64,000 bases of DNA from Geobacillus sp. 46C-IIa (lineage in GTDB: Bacteria; Bacillota; Bacilli; Bacillales; Anoxybacillaceae): positions 3,176,001-3,240,000 of the forward strand of contig NZ_CP061474.1 in NCBI RefSeq assembly GCF_014679505.1. The letters run 5' to 3'. The notes beneath the pieces are model-generated. The model was not told the DNA's origin, searched no databases, and worked only from the letters and a program-made list of their open reading frames with translations. The position numbers were made by a program, and so were the translations under genes. Positions 1-8,794 of this stretch are shown one piece after another (within the stretch, counting starts at the first letter, position 1; each line of letters starts with the position of its first letter).

Positions 1-88
1 GGTTGAAGGAGGCGGTGTGGCGAAACGGTTTGCCAAATGTGCTTATGGAAATTTGCTCAACGAGTGCTTGCAACTGTTTTTGATCCAT
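1..88 (-). CDS. sprT: SprT-like protein, N-terminal 29 residues (runs off window)
   Basis: On the minus strand an ATG at 88 follows a purine-rich AAAGGGGGG ribosome site and opens a frame to the window edge. It begins MDQKQLQALVEQIS and continues STFGKPFRHTASFN. This resembles the N-terminus of the SprT-like (YdcK) family, a putative zinc metalloprotease-like protein. The neighbourhood agrees: in Bacillus subtilis ydcK lies beside cmpA and tex (ydcI). The catalytic HExxH region lies outside the window, so activity cannot be judged. Confidence 0.75.
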   Translation of the reverse strand, partial: MDQKQLQALVEQISISTFGKPFRHTASFN

Positions 89-180
89 GGCAGGCGCCCC
101 CCTTTTATGTTTTTGGCACAGGACAATGTGCAGCTACATACATTATATACTACCTTTCCGTTGTCAGGGAGGTGACTGCT

Positions 181-294
181 TTGCCTACGTGGCTAAAAAA
201 TCAGATGAGACGAGCCTATTATGAGAAAAATCGGGATCAAATTAAGCTGTTAAACCAATGTTGGTTTTTTTATCGGAGGAAACACTGTTCGTAG
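181..294 (+). CDS. cmpA: Cortex morphogenetic protein CmpA (37 aa)
   Basis: A 37-codon gene starting with TTG at 181 after a strong GGGAGGTGA ribosome site. The product reads MPTWLKNQMRRAYYEKN and ends NQCWFFYRRKHCS, essentially the CmpA family along its whole length. In B. subtilis CmpA is a forespore-coat-localised adaptor that delivers SpoIVA to ClpXP as quality control of spore envelope assembly. An upstream in-frame ATG at 37 would give 85 residues, but the family length and the ribosome site favour the short form. Position between sprT and the tex region is conserved. It is easily missed by gene finders because of its size and TTG start. Confidence 0.9.
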   Translation: MPTWLKNQMRRAYYEKNRDQIKLLNQCWFFYRRKHCS

Positions 295-403
295 GAGGTT
301 CATTCCTCTCACTGTCATGATCGTTAGAAGCGTCAATCCTCCAAGCAACCCAATGATACCGATGAACCTTTTTTCCTCCCCTGTACTTTTTACGATGCAT
401 GAA

Positions 404-433
404 CTTGGGCAGTCTAACAACCGACTGCCCAAG
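404..433. repeat. Perfect 11-bp inverted repeat downstream of the hisD-like gene
   Basis: CTTGGGCAGTC (404-414) pairs perfectly with GACTGCCCAAG (423-433) across an 8-nt loop. It starts 12 bases past the stop of the hisD-like gene on the minus strand. No T-run follows on either strand, so it is not a classical intrinsic terminator. It may be an RNA 3'-end stabiliser or part of a factor-dependent terminator. The rest of 295-444 holds no supported gene. Confidence 0.6.
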
Positions 434-444
434 CCTTGCAATGT

Positions 445-1725
445 TTATTGCCTTTTGCCATAACGCTCGACGCGAAGCCGAGCCTGTTGAGCGTGACCCG
501 CAAAGTTCTCGATTTCGCAGAGGCGGACGGCGTACTCGCCAATAAAAGCGCTCGCTTCTTTGCTTACTTTTTGATAAGTGCATGTTTTCAAGAACTTCCC
601 AACCCACAGGCCGCCAGTATAACGGGCTGCTTTTTTCGTCGGCAAAGTGTGGTTTGTGCCGATCACTTTGTCACCGTAAGCGACGTTCGTTTCAGGGCCA
701 AGGAACAAGCTCCCGTAGTTTGTTAAATTCTCTAAGAAGTAATCCGGATTTTTGGTCAAAACTTGAACGTGCTCAAACGCCAGCTTGTCTGCCTCCCGCA
801 AAGCCTCTTCCTCGTCCTCGACGACGATGACGGTACCGTAATCCCGCCACGCTACGCTTGCGACATCAGCGGTAGGGAGCACCGCTAACTGCCGTTCGAC
901 CTCCTCCAACGTCTCCCGGGCTAACTTCTCCGATGTCGTAATCAGCACGCACGGAGAAGTCGGTCCATGCTCGGCCTGTCCCAGCAAGTCCGTGGCGACC
1001 ATTTCGGCATCAGCGGTTTCGTCCGCGATGATCAATGTTTCGGTCGGACCAGCAAACAAGTCGATGCCTACACGGCCGTACAGTTGCCGTTTCGCTTCAG
1101 CCACATACGCGTTTCCTGGGCCAACTAACATATCGACAGGCTCGATCGTTTCCGTGCCGATCGCCATGGCCGCCATGGCTTGAACGCCGCCCAAAATATA
1201 AATTTCATCCGCTCCTGCCAAATGCATGGCGGCGACGGTCGCTGCTGGGATTTCCCCGCGGATAGGCGGCGTGCAGGCAATCACCCGTTTGACCCCTGCC
1301 ACTTTTGCCGTTAGAACGCTCATATGCGCCGAAGCAACCATCGGGTAGCGCCCCCCAGGTATGTAGCACCCGACGCTGTTGACCGGGATGTTTTTATGGC
1401 CGAGAATCACTCCAGGCAGTGTTTCGACTTCAATGTCTTTTAGCGCTTTTCTTTGTTCCTCAGCAAATCGTCTAATATTGCTTTGCGCGAATTTAATGTC
1501 CTCAATCGTTTGTTTCGGAACAGTGCTGATAATATCTAAGATTTGCTCCTCGGTAAGACGAAAACTCAGCGGAGACCAGTTATCAAACTGAAGTGACAGT
1601 TCTCGGACTGCCGCATCCCCCTCAAGCTCAATTTTCTTAATTATCTGCCGCACAGTTTCCGCCACTTGCGCATCGTGCTGGGCAATTTCTTCTTGCGGCT
1701 TTCCTTGTTTTAAAAACATCGCCAT
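445..1725 (-). CDS. Orphan histidinol-dehydrogenase-family enzyme (HpsN-like, 426 aa)
   Basis: Full-length member of the zinc- and NAD-dependent histidinol dehydrogenase family. Visible landmarks are the nucleotide/active-site segment [16 protein letters not shown], the zinc-ligand segment LLGQAEHGP, the catalytic Glu-His pair in LAFEHVQV, the later Asp-containing [13 protein letters not shown] and a C-terminal His in FAGHAQ. It is not in a his operon. The segment [16 protein letters not shown] differs from what I expect in biosynthetic HisD and resembles the sulfopropanediol 3-dehydrogenase (HpsN) branch. The gene lies just downstream of a LacI-type regulator and behind two palindromic operators, which suggests inducible catabolism rather than histidine synthesis. 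The ATG at 1725 follows GGAGGGAAAGG. The substrate is inferred, not shown. Confidence 0.8.
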   Translation of the reverse strand: MAMFLKQGKPQEEIAQHDAQVAETVRQIIKKIELEGDAAVRELSLQFDNWSPLSFRLTEEQILDIISTVPKQTIEDIKFAQSNIRRFAEEQRKALKDIEVETLPGVILGHKNIPVNSVGCYIPGGRYPMVASAHMSVLTAKVAGVKRVIACTPPIRGEIPAATVAAMHLAGADEIYILGGVQAMAAMAIGTETIEPVDMLVGPGNAYVAEAKRQLYGRVGIDLFAGPTETLIIADETADAEMVATDLLGQAEHGPTSPCVLITTSEKLARETLEEVERQLAVLPTADVASVAWRDYGTVIVVEDEEEALREADKLAFEHVQVLTKNPDYFLENLTNYGSLFLGPETNVAYGDKVIGTNHTLPTKKAARYTGGLWVGKFLKTCTYQKVSKEASAFIGEYAVRLCEIENFAGHAQQARLRVERYGKRQ

Positions 1726-1742
1726 TTCCTTTCCCTCCTCTT

Positions 1743-1756
1743 TGCATACGTATGCA
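1743..1756. promoter_or_regulatory. Palindromic operator 1 (TGCATACGTATGCA)
   Basis: A perfect 14-bp palindrome with a central CG, 18 bp before the hisD-like start codon. It shares the core ATACGTAT with the second palindrome 45 bp away. LacI/GalR regulators typically bind palindromes centred on CpG, and the adjacent gene encodes such a regulator. The position close to the ribosome site suggests repression. Binding is inferred. Confidence 0.65.
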
Positions 1757-1785
1757 TTTTATAAAAGAGTTTAACTTTTTAGTAT

Positions 1786-1803
1786 ATTGAATACGTATTC
1801 AAT
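1786..1803. promoter_or_regulatory. Palindromic operator 2 (ATTGAATACGTATTCAAT)
   Basis: A perfect 18-bp palindrome sharing the ATACGTAT core with operator 1, with centres exactly 45 bp apart. Both lie between the LacI-type gene and the hisD-like gene. Two sites on nearly the same helical face suggest cooperative binding or a short loop. Confidence 0.65.
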
Positions 1804-1896
1804 TTGTGGCACGAAAAGGGGGATCCCCCTACCTATAGAAATTTCAAACGTTTCCGCGGATTCTGTAAAAATAATAATGTAAAGCGTTTTCTTTTG

Positions 1897-2898
1897 TCAA
1901 CTCCTTTTTTTCACACTTCCTCTTTCGACCAATATGCCTGGAAATAAAATCGATGACGGTTTCCCGTCTCCTCCGTCTATTTCTTCGAACAGTTTTGCCA
2001 GCGTCCATTCGATCATCTCATCAACAGGCTGCCTCCATGTTGTTAAACAGTAACTAGGCCAAGACGCCATTGTGATATCGTCAAAACCGATGACCGCCAC
2101 GTCATCTGGAATCGATAATCCTATCGATCTGGCGGCATCCATGGCCCCTAAGGCCGTGATATCGTTAGCCCCAAAGATCACCTCGGGCCGCTCTCTTTTG
2201 TCTAATAGCCGCAAAGCAGCATTATATCCCCCTTCATAAGTAAACTCTCCGTCCTCGATGTAAAGTTCTGCTCCTCTCCCCATCAGAGCCTCACAAAACC
2301 CCCGCTCGCGGTCGTCATTTGTCGAGGTGTTCTTGCGTCCGCGTATATATGCCATCCGTCTATATCCGAGCTCGTACAAGTATTTGCCAATTTTTTTGCC
2401 CGCGGTATAATTATCGCAGCTCACCGAATGGCAAGGAAGGCCGTCCATGCGGCGGTTAAACAATATGACCGGTATGCCGTTGCTTGAAAGGGAGGAGATG
2501 ATATTCGGCGATAACGTGGCATCGGTCACAATGACACCTTCGACATTGTATTCAAGAAATTCTGATATTTCATCTTGGTTGATCTCGTCGTTCTCCGTAT
2601 GAACAAAAAGGACGTGGTAACCGTTGTCACGCAACGCTTTTGTGAATTTCTCCAATACTTCAGGATAGAACGGATTTTGGATATCCCTCATCGCCAAGCC
2701 AATGATATTAGTTTTATTCATGATCAGTCCTCTAGCCAACGCGTTAGGGCGATAGCCAAGCTCCCGCGCTGCTTCAAGCACCCGCCTTCTCGTTTTCGGT
2801 GACACGCTCGAACCCGGGGTGAACACGCGAGAAACGGTTGATTGGGATACCCCTGCCTTTTTCGCTACTTCCATGGAATTGACCGGCTTTTTCTTCAA
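1897..2898 (-). CDS. LacI/GalR-family transcriptional regulator
   Basis: About 333 residues with an N-terminal helix-turn-helix (VAKKAGVSQSTVSRVF), hinge (LGYRPNALARGL) and a periplasmic-binding-protein-like ligand domain containing IIGLAMRDIQNPFY and DDVAVIGFDDI. I choose the TTG at 2898 (MKKKPVNSMEV...) because it sits about 8 bases after AGGAGGGA; GTG at 2904 overlaps the ribosome site. It lies directly upstream of, and in the same direction as, the HisD-family dehydrogenase, with two CpG-centred palindromes between them. It is therefore the likely local repressor, released by an unknown ligand. Confidence 0.9.
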   Translation of the reverse strand: MKKKPVNSMEVAKKAGVSQSTVSRVFTPGSSVSPKTRRRVLEAARELGYRPNALARGLIMNKTNIIGLAMRDIQNPFYPEVLEKFTKALRDNGYHVLFVHTENDEINQDEISEFLEYNVEGVIVTDATLSPNIISSLSSNGIPVILFNRRMDGLPCHSVSCDNYTAGKKIGKYLYELGYRRMAYIRGRKNTSTNDDRERGFCEALMGRGAELYIEDGEFTYEGGYNAALRLLDKRERPEVIFGANDITALGAMDAARSIGLSIPDDVAVIGFDDITMASWPSYCLTTWRQPVDEMIEWTLAKLFEEIDGGDGKPSSILFPGILVERGSVKKRS

Positions 2899-2939
2899 CA
2901 ACACTCCCTCCTTCTTCCAGCTGACTATAGCTGTGATAA

Positions 2940-2973
2940 GGGCATGCCAGCCTGTCAGAGCGCTCGCATGCCC
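2940..2973. repeat. Inverted repeat GGGCATGC...GCATGCCC upstream of lacI-type gene
   Basis: Eight-base arms (2940-2947 and 2966-2973) separated by 18 bases, between the tex stop and the LacI-type start. It could be an RNA hairpin in the leader or an operator. It does not share the ATACGTAT core of the two operators downstream, so a link to the same regulator is not supported. Confidence 0.4.
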
Positions 2974-3031
2974 ATGGGGGGTTGATCTCTTCCGCCATTA
3001 AAGCGGCTGAAATCTTAAGAACAAACGCCGC

Positions 3032-5194
3032 TTACTCTGGAGGCAACATTGATAATGAAATTCTCCCTTTCGCCACATCGACGTGCTCGACCCATACTTT
3101 GACAACATCGCCGATGGAAACAATGTCGAGCGGATGGCGCACGTATTGTTTGCTGAGTTTTGAAATGTGTACCAGCCCGTCCTGTTTGACGCCGATGTCG
3201 ACAAAAGCGCCGAAGTCAACAACATTGCGCACTGTGCCTTCAAGCTCCATGCCCGGTTTTAAATCCTCCATTTTCAAGACGTCTTTGCGAAGCAGCGGTT
3301 TGGGCAGCTCGTCACGCGGGTCGCGCTCCGGACGGCATAAAGCGTCGATGATGTCGCGCAATGTCAGTCCACCGATGCCAAGTTCAGCTGCCGTTGCTTC
3401 GATATCGATGGCTTGCAGCGCTTGGCGCAGTTCACCGCTGCCGATGGCGTCGGTTGTAAATCCTAATGTATGCAATAGCTGCTTCACTTCTACGTACCGC
3501 TCGGGGTGAATCGGCGTGCGGTCAAGCGGCTCCTCCCCGTCGGGAATGCGCAAAAAGCCGATGCATTGCTCGTACGTTTTTGCTCCAAGCCGCGGGATCG
3601 TTTTCAGCTCTTCACGGCTGCGGAATTTTCCTTGCTCTTCGCGGCGCTTGACGATGTTTTCCGACACCGTTTTCGTCAGCCCTGACACGTACTGCAACAA
3701 CGAAACGGAGGCGGTGTTGACGTTGACGCCAACTTGGTTGACGACCGTCTCAACGACGAAACGGAGCGATTCGGCCAGCTTCTTTTGCGAAACATCATGC
3801 TGGTACTGACCGACCCCGACCGATTTTGGGTCGATTTTGACGAGCTCGGCGAGCGGATCTTGAACACGGCGAGCGATGGAAACGGCGCTCCGCTCTTCGA
3901 CTTGCAAGTCCGGAAACTCGGCGCGCGCAAGGTCGGAGGCGGAGTAGACGCTCGCCCCCGCCTCGTTGACGATGACATAAAAGATGTCACGCTTCACTTG
4001 CTTCAGCGTATCGGCGACAAACTGCTCCGTTTCCCGCGATGCCGTTCCGTTGCCGATGGCGACCATGTCCACATGATAGTCATCGAGCAAGCGCAGAAGC
4101 TTTGTTCGCGCTTCTTCTTTCCGTTCTTGAGGCGGGTGCGGGTACATGACATCGATGCGGAGCAGCTTTCCGGTTTCGTCAACGATGGCGAGTTTGCATC
4201 CGGTTCGGTAAGCTGGGTCGATGCCGAGGACCGTTTTTCCTTTCAACGGTGGCTGAAGAAGCAGCTTGCGCAAGTTTTCGGCAAAAATATGGATCGCCCG
4301 TTCTTCTGCCTTTTCCGTCAGCTCGCTGCGGATCTCACGTTCAATGGCAGGCTCCATCAGCCGCTTGTATCCGTCTTCAACCGCTTCCGCCACAAGTGGG
4401 GCGGCGGGGGATGATTCATTGGCGATGGTCTTTCGCAGCAGGTAGCGAATGATCTCCTCGACCGGCGGTTTGACCGCTACGCGCAATACCTCTTCCTTTT
4501 CACCGCGGTTTAAGGCTAAGACGCGATGGGGGACGATTTTGGCGATCGGCTCTTCATAGTCGTAGTACATTTCGTAAACGTTCTTTTCGTCCTTTTCCGG
4601 CGCTTTGGCGGCCGAAGCGATCGTTCCTTTCCGACGCGTTTGTTCGCGCACCCATTGGCGAAGGTTAGCATCGTCAGCCACCCGTTCAGCGATGATGTCT
4701 TTCGCCCCTTGCAACGCCTCGTCAACAGTGGCCACCCCTTTTTCGACATCGACAAACGCCTCGGCCTGCTCTTCAGGAGCTGGAGCGGCGGGGAAGGAAA
4801 GAAGCCAATCGGCAAGCGGCTCGAGCCCTTTTTCTTTGGCGATCGTCGCTTTCGTGCGCCGTTTTTGTCGGTAAGGGCGATATAGATCTTCGACTTGCTG
4901 CAGCTTCGTAGCGCTTATAATCGTGTTTTTCAATTCTTCCGTCAATTTCCCTTGCTCATCAATCAACCGAATGACTTCTTCTTTCCGCTGTTCTAAATGC
5001 TGCAAATATTCCCATCGTTCGAGCACGTCACGGATTTGCACTTCATCGAGCGCCCCCGTCATTTCCTTCCGGTAGCGAGCGATAAACGGGATCGTGTTGC
5101 CTTCCCGGTGAAGCGCGATGACATTTTCGACTTGTTTCGCTGCCAACTGTTGCTCGGCGGCGATGATTGAAATGAGCCGCTGTTCGTTCGTCAA
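3032..5194 (-). CDS. tex: Tex / YdcI S1-domain RNA-binding protein (720 aa)
   Basis: Tex-family protein: N-terminal helical region with NTIPFIARYRKEMTGALDE, YqgF-like RNase H fold around VLGIDPAYRTGCKLAIVD, helix-hairpin-helix repeats (VNVNTASVSLLQYVSGL; FRSREELKTIPRLG) and a C-terminal S1 domain (VRNVVDFGAFVDIGVKQDGLVHIS). Tex binds nucleic acid and has been linked to transcription-associated processes. The frame is open upstream to 5359, but that extension has no family similarity. The TTG at 5194, after AAGGGAGGG, gives the usual length of about 720 residues. In B. subtilis the rsb stress genes lie between ndoA and tex; here tex follows ndoA directly. Confidence 0.93.
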   Translation of the reverse strand: MTNEQRLISIIAAEQQLAAKQVENVIALHREGNTIPFIARYRKEMTGALDEVQIRDVLERWEYLQHLEQRKEEVIRLIDEQGKLTEELKNTIISATKLQQVEDLYRPYRQKRRTKATIAKEKGLEPLADWLLSFPAAPAPEEQAEAFVDVEKGVATVDEALQGAKDIIAERVADDANLRQWVREQTRRKGTIASAAKAPEKDEKNVYEMYYDYEEPIAKIVPHRVLALNRGEKEEVLRVAVKPPVEEIIRYLLRKTIANESSPAAPLVAEAVEDGYKRLMEPAIEREIRSELTEKAEERAIHIFAENLRKLLLQPPLKGKTVLGIDPAYRTGCKLAIVDETGKLLRIDVMYPHPPQERKEEARTKLLRLLDDYHVDMVAIGNGTASRETEQFVADTLKQVKRDIFYVIVNEAGASVYSASDLARAEFPDLQVEERSAVSIARRVQDPLAELVKIDPKSVGVGQYQHDVSQKKLAESLRFVVETVVNQVGVNVNTASVSLLQYVSGLTKTVSENIVKRREEQGKFRSREELKTIPRLGAKTYEQCIGFLRIPDGEEPLDRTPIHPERYVEVKQLLHTLGFTTDAIGSGELRQALQAIDIEATAAELGIGGLTLRDIIDALCRPERDPRDELPKPLLRKDVLKMEDLKPGMELEGTVRNVVDFGAFVDIGVKQDGLVHISKLSKQYVRHPLDIVSIGDVVKVWVEHVDVAKGRISLSMLPPE

Positions 5195-5298
5195 GCGTTT
5201 CCCTCCCTTATGTATAGCATCAGCCGAAATTCCTCCCCCGCTGATCGCTGGGCTGCGCCTTTCGCGCGCTTGAGGCTCGGAGTCTTCTTTACGAAACC

Positions 5299-5342
5299 AA
5301 ATAAAAATGAAAGGACAGACCGTTATGAGAGCCGATCTGCCC
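5299..5342 (-). terminator. Intrinsic terminator after ndoA
   Basis: On the minus strand GGGCAGATCG pairs with CGGTCTGTCC (two G-U pairs) around a 10-nt loop, followed by the T-rich TTTCATTTTTATTT. It lies downstream of ndoA and upstream of tex. The remaining non-coding sequence 5195-5493 shows nothing else I can identify. Confidence 0.65.
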
Positions 5343-5493
5343 GTCTTTGCCATTGACATAAAAATACCATAATAAAATCCAGCGTCGCACGCTCAACGCC
5401 GCTTCGCCTATCCGCCTATTTGCCCTTGGCAAACAAAACATCGCTCCCTCCCGCTGTTTGACTCGCTAAGGCAGGGGGCTTCTTCGCACAGTA

Positions 5494-5844
5494 TCAAAAG
5501 TCGATCAAACCCAAGCTGATTTGCAGCGCCTCATCGACCTTATCCATCATTTCATCATCCAAGTGGGTAATTTTATCGGTCAACCGTTGTTTATCAATCG
5601 TACGAATTTGCTCAAGCAAAATGACCGAATCGCGCTCAAACCCGTAGCGTTTCGCATCAATTTCGACGTGCGTCGGCAGTTTCGCCTTTTGGATTTGCGC
5701 CGTAATCGCCGCGACAATTACCGTCGGACTGAAGCGATTGCCGATATCGTTTTGGATCACCAACACGGGGCGTACGCCGCCCTGCTCTGAGCCAACGACC
5801 GGGGAAAGGTCCGCAAAATAAACGTCGCCACGTTTGACAATCAA
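5494..5844 (-). CDS. ndoA: EndoA/MazF-type mRNA interferase toxin (116 aa)
   Basis: Begins [23 protein letters not shown] and contains [12 protein letters not shown] and the ISLGLIDF C-terminus, the canonical EndoA (YdcE/MazF) sequence in Bacillaceae. The enzyme cleaves single-stranded RNA at short U-containing sites and is neutralised by the antitoxin encoded 4 bp upstream. The start is TTG at 5844 behind GGGGGG. It forms an antitoxin-toxin operon downstream of alr, the conserved Bacillus arrangement. Confidence 0.96.
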   Translation of the reverse strand: MIVKRGDVYFADLSPVVGSEQGGVRPVLVIQNDIGNRFSPTVIVAAITAQIQKAKLPTHVEIDAKRYGFERDSVILLEQIRTIDKQRLTDKITHLDDEMMDKVDEALQISLGLIDF

Positions 5845-5848
5845 AGCA

Positions 5849-6130
5849 TTACCCCCCGCTAACTAAGCGTTCAACGGTGTGGTCGGCCTCATATTCAGCA
5901 TGAAACGCTTCAGAAGCAATAGATAAATTGATTTTGGCCATTTCCATGTAGCCTCGTCTCATCGCCTCGCGAATTTGCCGTTTTTTTCGCTCGCGAATAT
6001 ACATTTTCGTCGCCTGATAAATGAGTTCATTGCGATTGCCATTCTCCTGCTTTACGAGCCCGTCCAGTTCTGTCAGCAGCGACTGCGGCAAACGAACGAT
6101 GATTTCCGTTGTTGCGCCAGATTCCGACAC
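5849..6130 (-). CDS. ndoAI: EndoAI antitoxin (MazE-like, 93 aa)
   Basis: Ribbon-helix-helix protein ([38 protein letters not shown]), the standard EndoAI/YdcD fold. The acidic, probably flexible C-terminus would wrap the toxin. GTG start at 6130 after GGAGGTG. It precedes the toxin gene by 4 bp, so translation is probably coupled and the antitoxin made first. Ribbon-helix-helix antitoxins often repress their own operon; I saw no definite operator. Confidence 0.94.
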   Translation of the reverse strand: MSESGATTEIIVRLPQSLLTELDGLVKQENGNRNELIYQATKMYIRERKKRQIREAMRRGYMEMAKINLSIASEAFHAEYEADHTVERLVSGG

Positions 6131-6257
6131 GAATCATACACCTCCACGAACTGCAGCCATTCATTGCTTCCATTTCATGATACCATTAAACAACGGCGCT
6201 GCAAAGTCATTTCTCCATTTTCTATCCTTTGTCTTCTGAAGCAGGTTATGCACCGCT

Positions 6258-7412
6258 TCACCCGTGACAAACAGCATTTCTCACTTCCATTATACGCTTA
6301 TTTCGGAAAAAAATACGGGGCACCCGATAACTGATTGTGCAAGGCACTTCGTAATTAATTGTTTCCAACTGGCGGGCGACATCATCGACTGAGATGGTTT
6401 CATCCCCTTGACGACCGATCAAAGTCACCTTCGTGCCGATCGGCAGCGGCCCAGGCAGGCGGATCATGCATTGATCCATGCAAATGCGGCCGACAATCGG
6501 CGCCCTTTGCCCGTTCACGAGCACATGAAAATGTTGCAGACGACGGAGCCAGCCGTCCGCATAGCCGATCGGGATCGTGCCGATCCACTCTTCCGCTTGC
6601 GCGGTATACGTCGCTCCGTAACTGACCTTTTCCCCCGGCTGCAGCTTTTTCACATGCACGAGGCGGCTATGGAGCGAAAACGCCTCCTTGAGTTCGTATG
6701 GAAGCAGCGGCTTGATGCTTGGCGACGGAGCGAGTCCGTACATGGAAATGCCGAAGCGGACCATATTGAACGCTCGATCGGGAAAGCGGAGCGTCGCCGC
6801 GCTGTTGGCACAATGAACGAGCGGCGGCCGCGACGGCAGCCATTCGAGCATACGCAAAAAGCGGCCATATTGATAAGAAAGATAGTCTGTATTCACTTCA
6901 TCAGCTGTCGCAAAATGCGTATATGCCCCTTCAAGGATAAAGGACGGGTGGCGATCAATCAGCGCCATGATGCGCTTTGTCTCCTCTTCGTTTTTCACCC
7001 CGAGCCTTCCCATTCCGGTGTCCATTTTCAAATGAAAGTGAACCCGGGCCGAGTCCGTGTAAATGGATGACGCCTCTTCTACCCAATCAGCGCGAAACAC
7101 GGTTAAAGCAATGCGATGTTGGGCGGCCAGCGCCACATCGGCCGGGCGGGACGCCCCGAGCACTAAAATGGGCGCATTGATGCCTTTTTTCCTTAAGGCG
7201 AGCGCCTCGTCCAAAAAGGCGACAGCTAAATAGGAAGCGCCGGCTTCTAGCGCCGTTTCCGCCACTTGGGCGTCACCATGTCCGTAGGCGTTCGCCTTCA
7301 CGACGGCCATCACCCGCGTTCCATCCGGCAAAAAGCGGCGCAAATTCGCAACGTTGTCGTAAATGGCATCCAAGTCAATTTCCGCCCACGTATCGCGGTG
7401 AAAGTCGTCCAT
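6258..7412 (-). CDS. alr: Alanine racemase (384 aa)
   Basis: PLP-dependent alanine racemase producing D-alanine for peptidoglycan. The PLP lysine lies in VMAVVKANAYGHGD (about residue 40) and the opposite-face catalytic tyrosine in VSYGATYTA. GRICMDQCMIRL and the C-terminal beta domain are intact. Length is normal for Bacillus/Geobacillus Alr. It sits between the YdcC-like lipoprotein and the ndoAI-ndoA pair, as in B. subtilis. Confidence 0.96.
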   Translation of the reverse strand: MDDFHRDTWAEIDLDAIYDNVANLRRFLPDGTRVMAVVKANAYGHGDAQVAETALEAGASYLAVAFLDEALALRKKGINAPILVLGASRPADVALAAQHRIALTVFRADWVEEASSIYTDSARVHFHLKMDTGMGRLGVKNEEETKRIMALIDRHPSFILEGAYTHFATADEVNTDYLSYQYGRFLRMLEWLPSRPPLVHCANSAATLRFPDRAFNMVRFGISMYGLAPSPSIKPLLPYELKEAFSLHSRLVHVKKLQPGEKVSYGATYTAQAEEWIGTIPIGYADGWLRRLQHFHVLVNGQRAPIVGRICMDQCMIRLPGPLPIGTKVTLIGRQGDETISVDDVARQLETINYEVPCTISYRVPRIFFRNKRIMEVRNAVCHG

Positions 7413-7640
7413 CCTCTCTCGCTGCCTTTCTCATCACGCAAGTTTGAAAGCGCTTGAATCTGTTTTCATCCTTTCTTAGTTTACCACGTCTTTGCTGAAG
7501 AAGGAATAGGTTGAACGTCAGAAAAGCGCCTGAACGCAGCGGAAATCGAGAAACCTTGCTTCCCCTGCTTTTCATCCCGTTTAGTCCTATGCCGGCTAGA
7601 GGCGAGACCTTTTTCACCGGACCGAACCCTCACGCCATGA

Positions 7641-7685
7641 AAAAATAAGGCGGCCTCCCGCCCTCAAAGCGGAAAGGCACGCCTT
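7641..7685 (-). terminator. Intrinsic terminator after ydcC-like gene
   Basis: On the minus strand AAGGCGTGCCT pairs with AGGCCGCCTT (one bulged T), followed by ATTTTTTC. It lies 17 bp past the lipoprotein stop and before alr, suggesting alr has its own promoter in 7413-7640. Confidence 0.7.
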
Positions 7686-7701
7686 TTCGCAGGCTTCATG
7701 G

Positions 7702-8715
7702 TTATTTTGTTGCTTTTTCTCGCACCGAGCTGGCAACCATCACCATTTCTTCCGGTGTTAGATCATCAGAGGCGAGCGTAAATTCCACCCCGTTGTATGA
7801 CCATGTCAACGTTTGATCAGTGAGGGCGCCGACCGTAAATCCTAAATCAACCGGATCACCGTTGACAAGCACTGGCATGCTCGTGGCCGGGAGCACTTCC
7901 GCTTTTTCTTGAACGAGCGTAAACGATTTTTTGCCGCCGAATGTCATAATGACCCGCGTGCCGTCTTCACTTTTTACTTCTTTTTCCTCAAGCGCTTGGA
8001 CGCCTTCCGGGAGCTGGCTCGGGTACATGACTTCCATCACTTGTTCTTTTCCTTCCGCCATCGCCGGCACTTCGAGACGTGCACCGGTCATGTTTTTCGA
8101 TGTGTCGAACGCATCATCATCGAATTTTTTGTTAAATTCAACATTGGAAAATTCCACTGTCAACAGCGCTTTTCGGTCTGTATCCATCACTTTGACCGAG
8201 ACGGGCGCCAAATCTTTTTTGCGCAGTGTAATTTCTTGGGTCGGAACGACTTCGCTATTTGGATAGTTCGTTTTTGTCTCGAATACATAGTGGTCTTTCG
8301 TCGCTTTAAACTTCGCCTTTGAGTCGCTCAAAATGTCTTTGACGAGCGATTCATACAAATACGCTTGACTGCTGTTTTTCGGCCAGTCGCTGACAAACTT
8401 GAAGCTTTTGTTGAGAGCCGGCGTAAAGACAAACACTCCCTCATCGTTGCGCAAAATCATTTGACTTTGCCCTTTGTCGGCGTTTTTCAAGCTGACGCGG
8501 TAGTACGACGGCTGCTTATGCCACACTTCCACATGATATACTTGTGGCTTCGCACCGGTGCGGAACGTCATTTTCGCCTCGGCTTGGTAGCCTGTCATGT
8601 CGTCCATCTTTTCATTGAGCGCTTGAAGCACTTCCTCCTGCGATTTCGACCCGCACCCAGCTAAAGCAAACAAAAAGATGATGCCGACCAATGCCAAAAG
8701 CACCTTTCTGCCCAT
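7702..8715 (-). CDS. ydcC: YdcC-like outer-face lipoprotein (337 aa)
   Basis: Signal peptide with lipobox (ALVGIIFLFALAGCGSK; lipidated Cys near residue 21) followed by a LolA/LppX-like beta-rich domain (MTGYQAEAKMTFRTG...) and a C-terminal DUF4367-type region (ARLEVPAMAEGKEQVM onward). It matches B. subtilis YdcC in length and in position between acpS and alr. YdcC is linked to sporulation there. A membrane-anchored lipid- or polymer-binding role is inferred from fold only. Confidence 0.88.
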   Translation of the reverse strand: MGRKVLLALVGIIFLFALAGCGSKSQEEVLQALNEKMDDMTGYQAEAKMTFRTGAKPQVYHVEVWHKQPSYYRVSLKNADKGQSQMILRNDEGVFVFTPALNKSFKFVSDWPKNSSQAYLYESLVKDILSDSKAKFKATKDHYVFETKTNYPNSEVVPTQEITLRKKDLAPVSVKVMDTDRKALLTVEFSNVEFNKKFDDDAFDTSKNMTGARLEVPAMAEGKEQVMEVMYPSQLPEGVQALEEKEVKSEDGTRVIMTFGGKKSFTLVQEKAEVLPATSMPVLVNGDPVDLGFTVGALTDQTLTWSYNGVEFTLASDDLTPEEMVMVASSVREKATK

Positions 8716-8794
8716 CGCTTCAACCCCTTTGCCTCATATATCGATTTCTGCCTATGCACTACAATATATGAGACAACTTTCGAGAATATGCAGA

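Noticed and set aside
249..270. Terminator-like AACCAATGTTGGTTTTTTT inside cmpA
   Set aside because: It encodes the conserved NQCWFFY segment of CmpA and has only a 5-bp stem with a 3-nt loop; coincidence of codons is more likely.
250..441. 63-residue minus-strand frame with a hydrophobic stretch (GIIGLLGGLTLL) after the hisD-like gene
   Set aside because: A GGGGAGG site exists but no start codon lies at a usable distance; the only ATG is far upstream and adds unlikely sequence. The 3' part is also antisense to cmpA.
5195..5359. N-terminal extension of Tex in the longer open frame
   Set aside because: The extension is not Tex-like, lacks a ribosome site and contains the ndoA terminator; the TTG at 5194 has a strong AAGGGAGGG.
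6408..7070. 220-residue plus-strand frame opposite alr (and many similar frames opposite real genes)
   Set aside because: Antisense shadow of a well-conserved gene, typical of GC-rich third positions; no ribosome site or family similarity.
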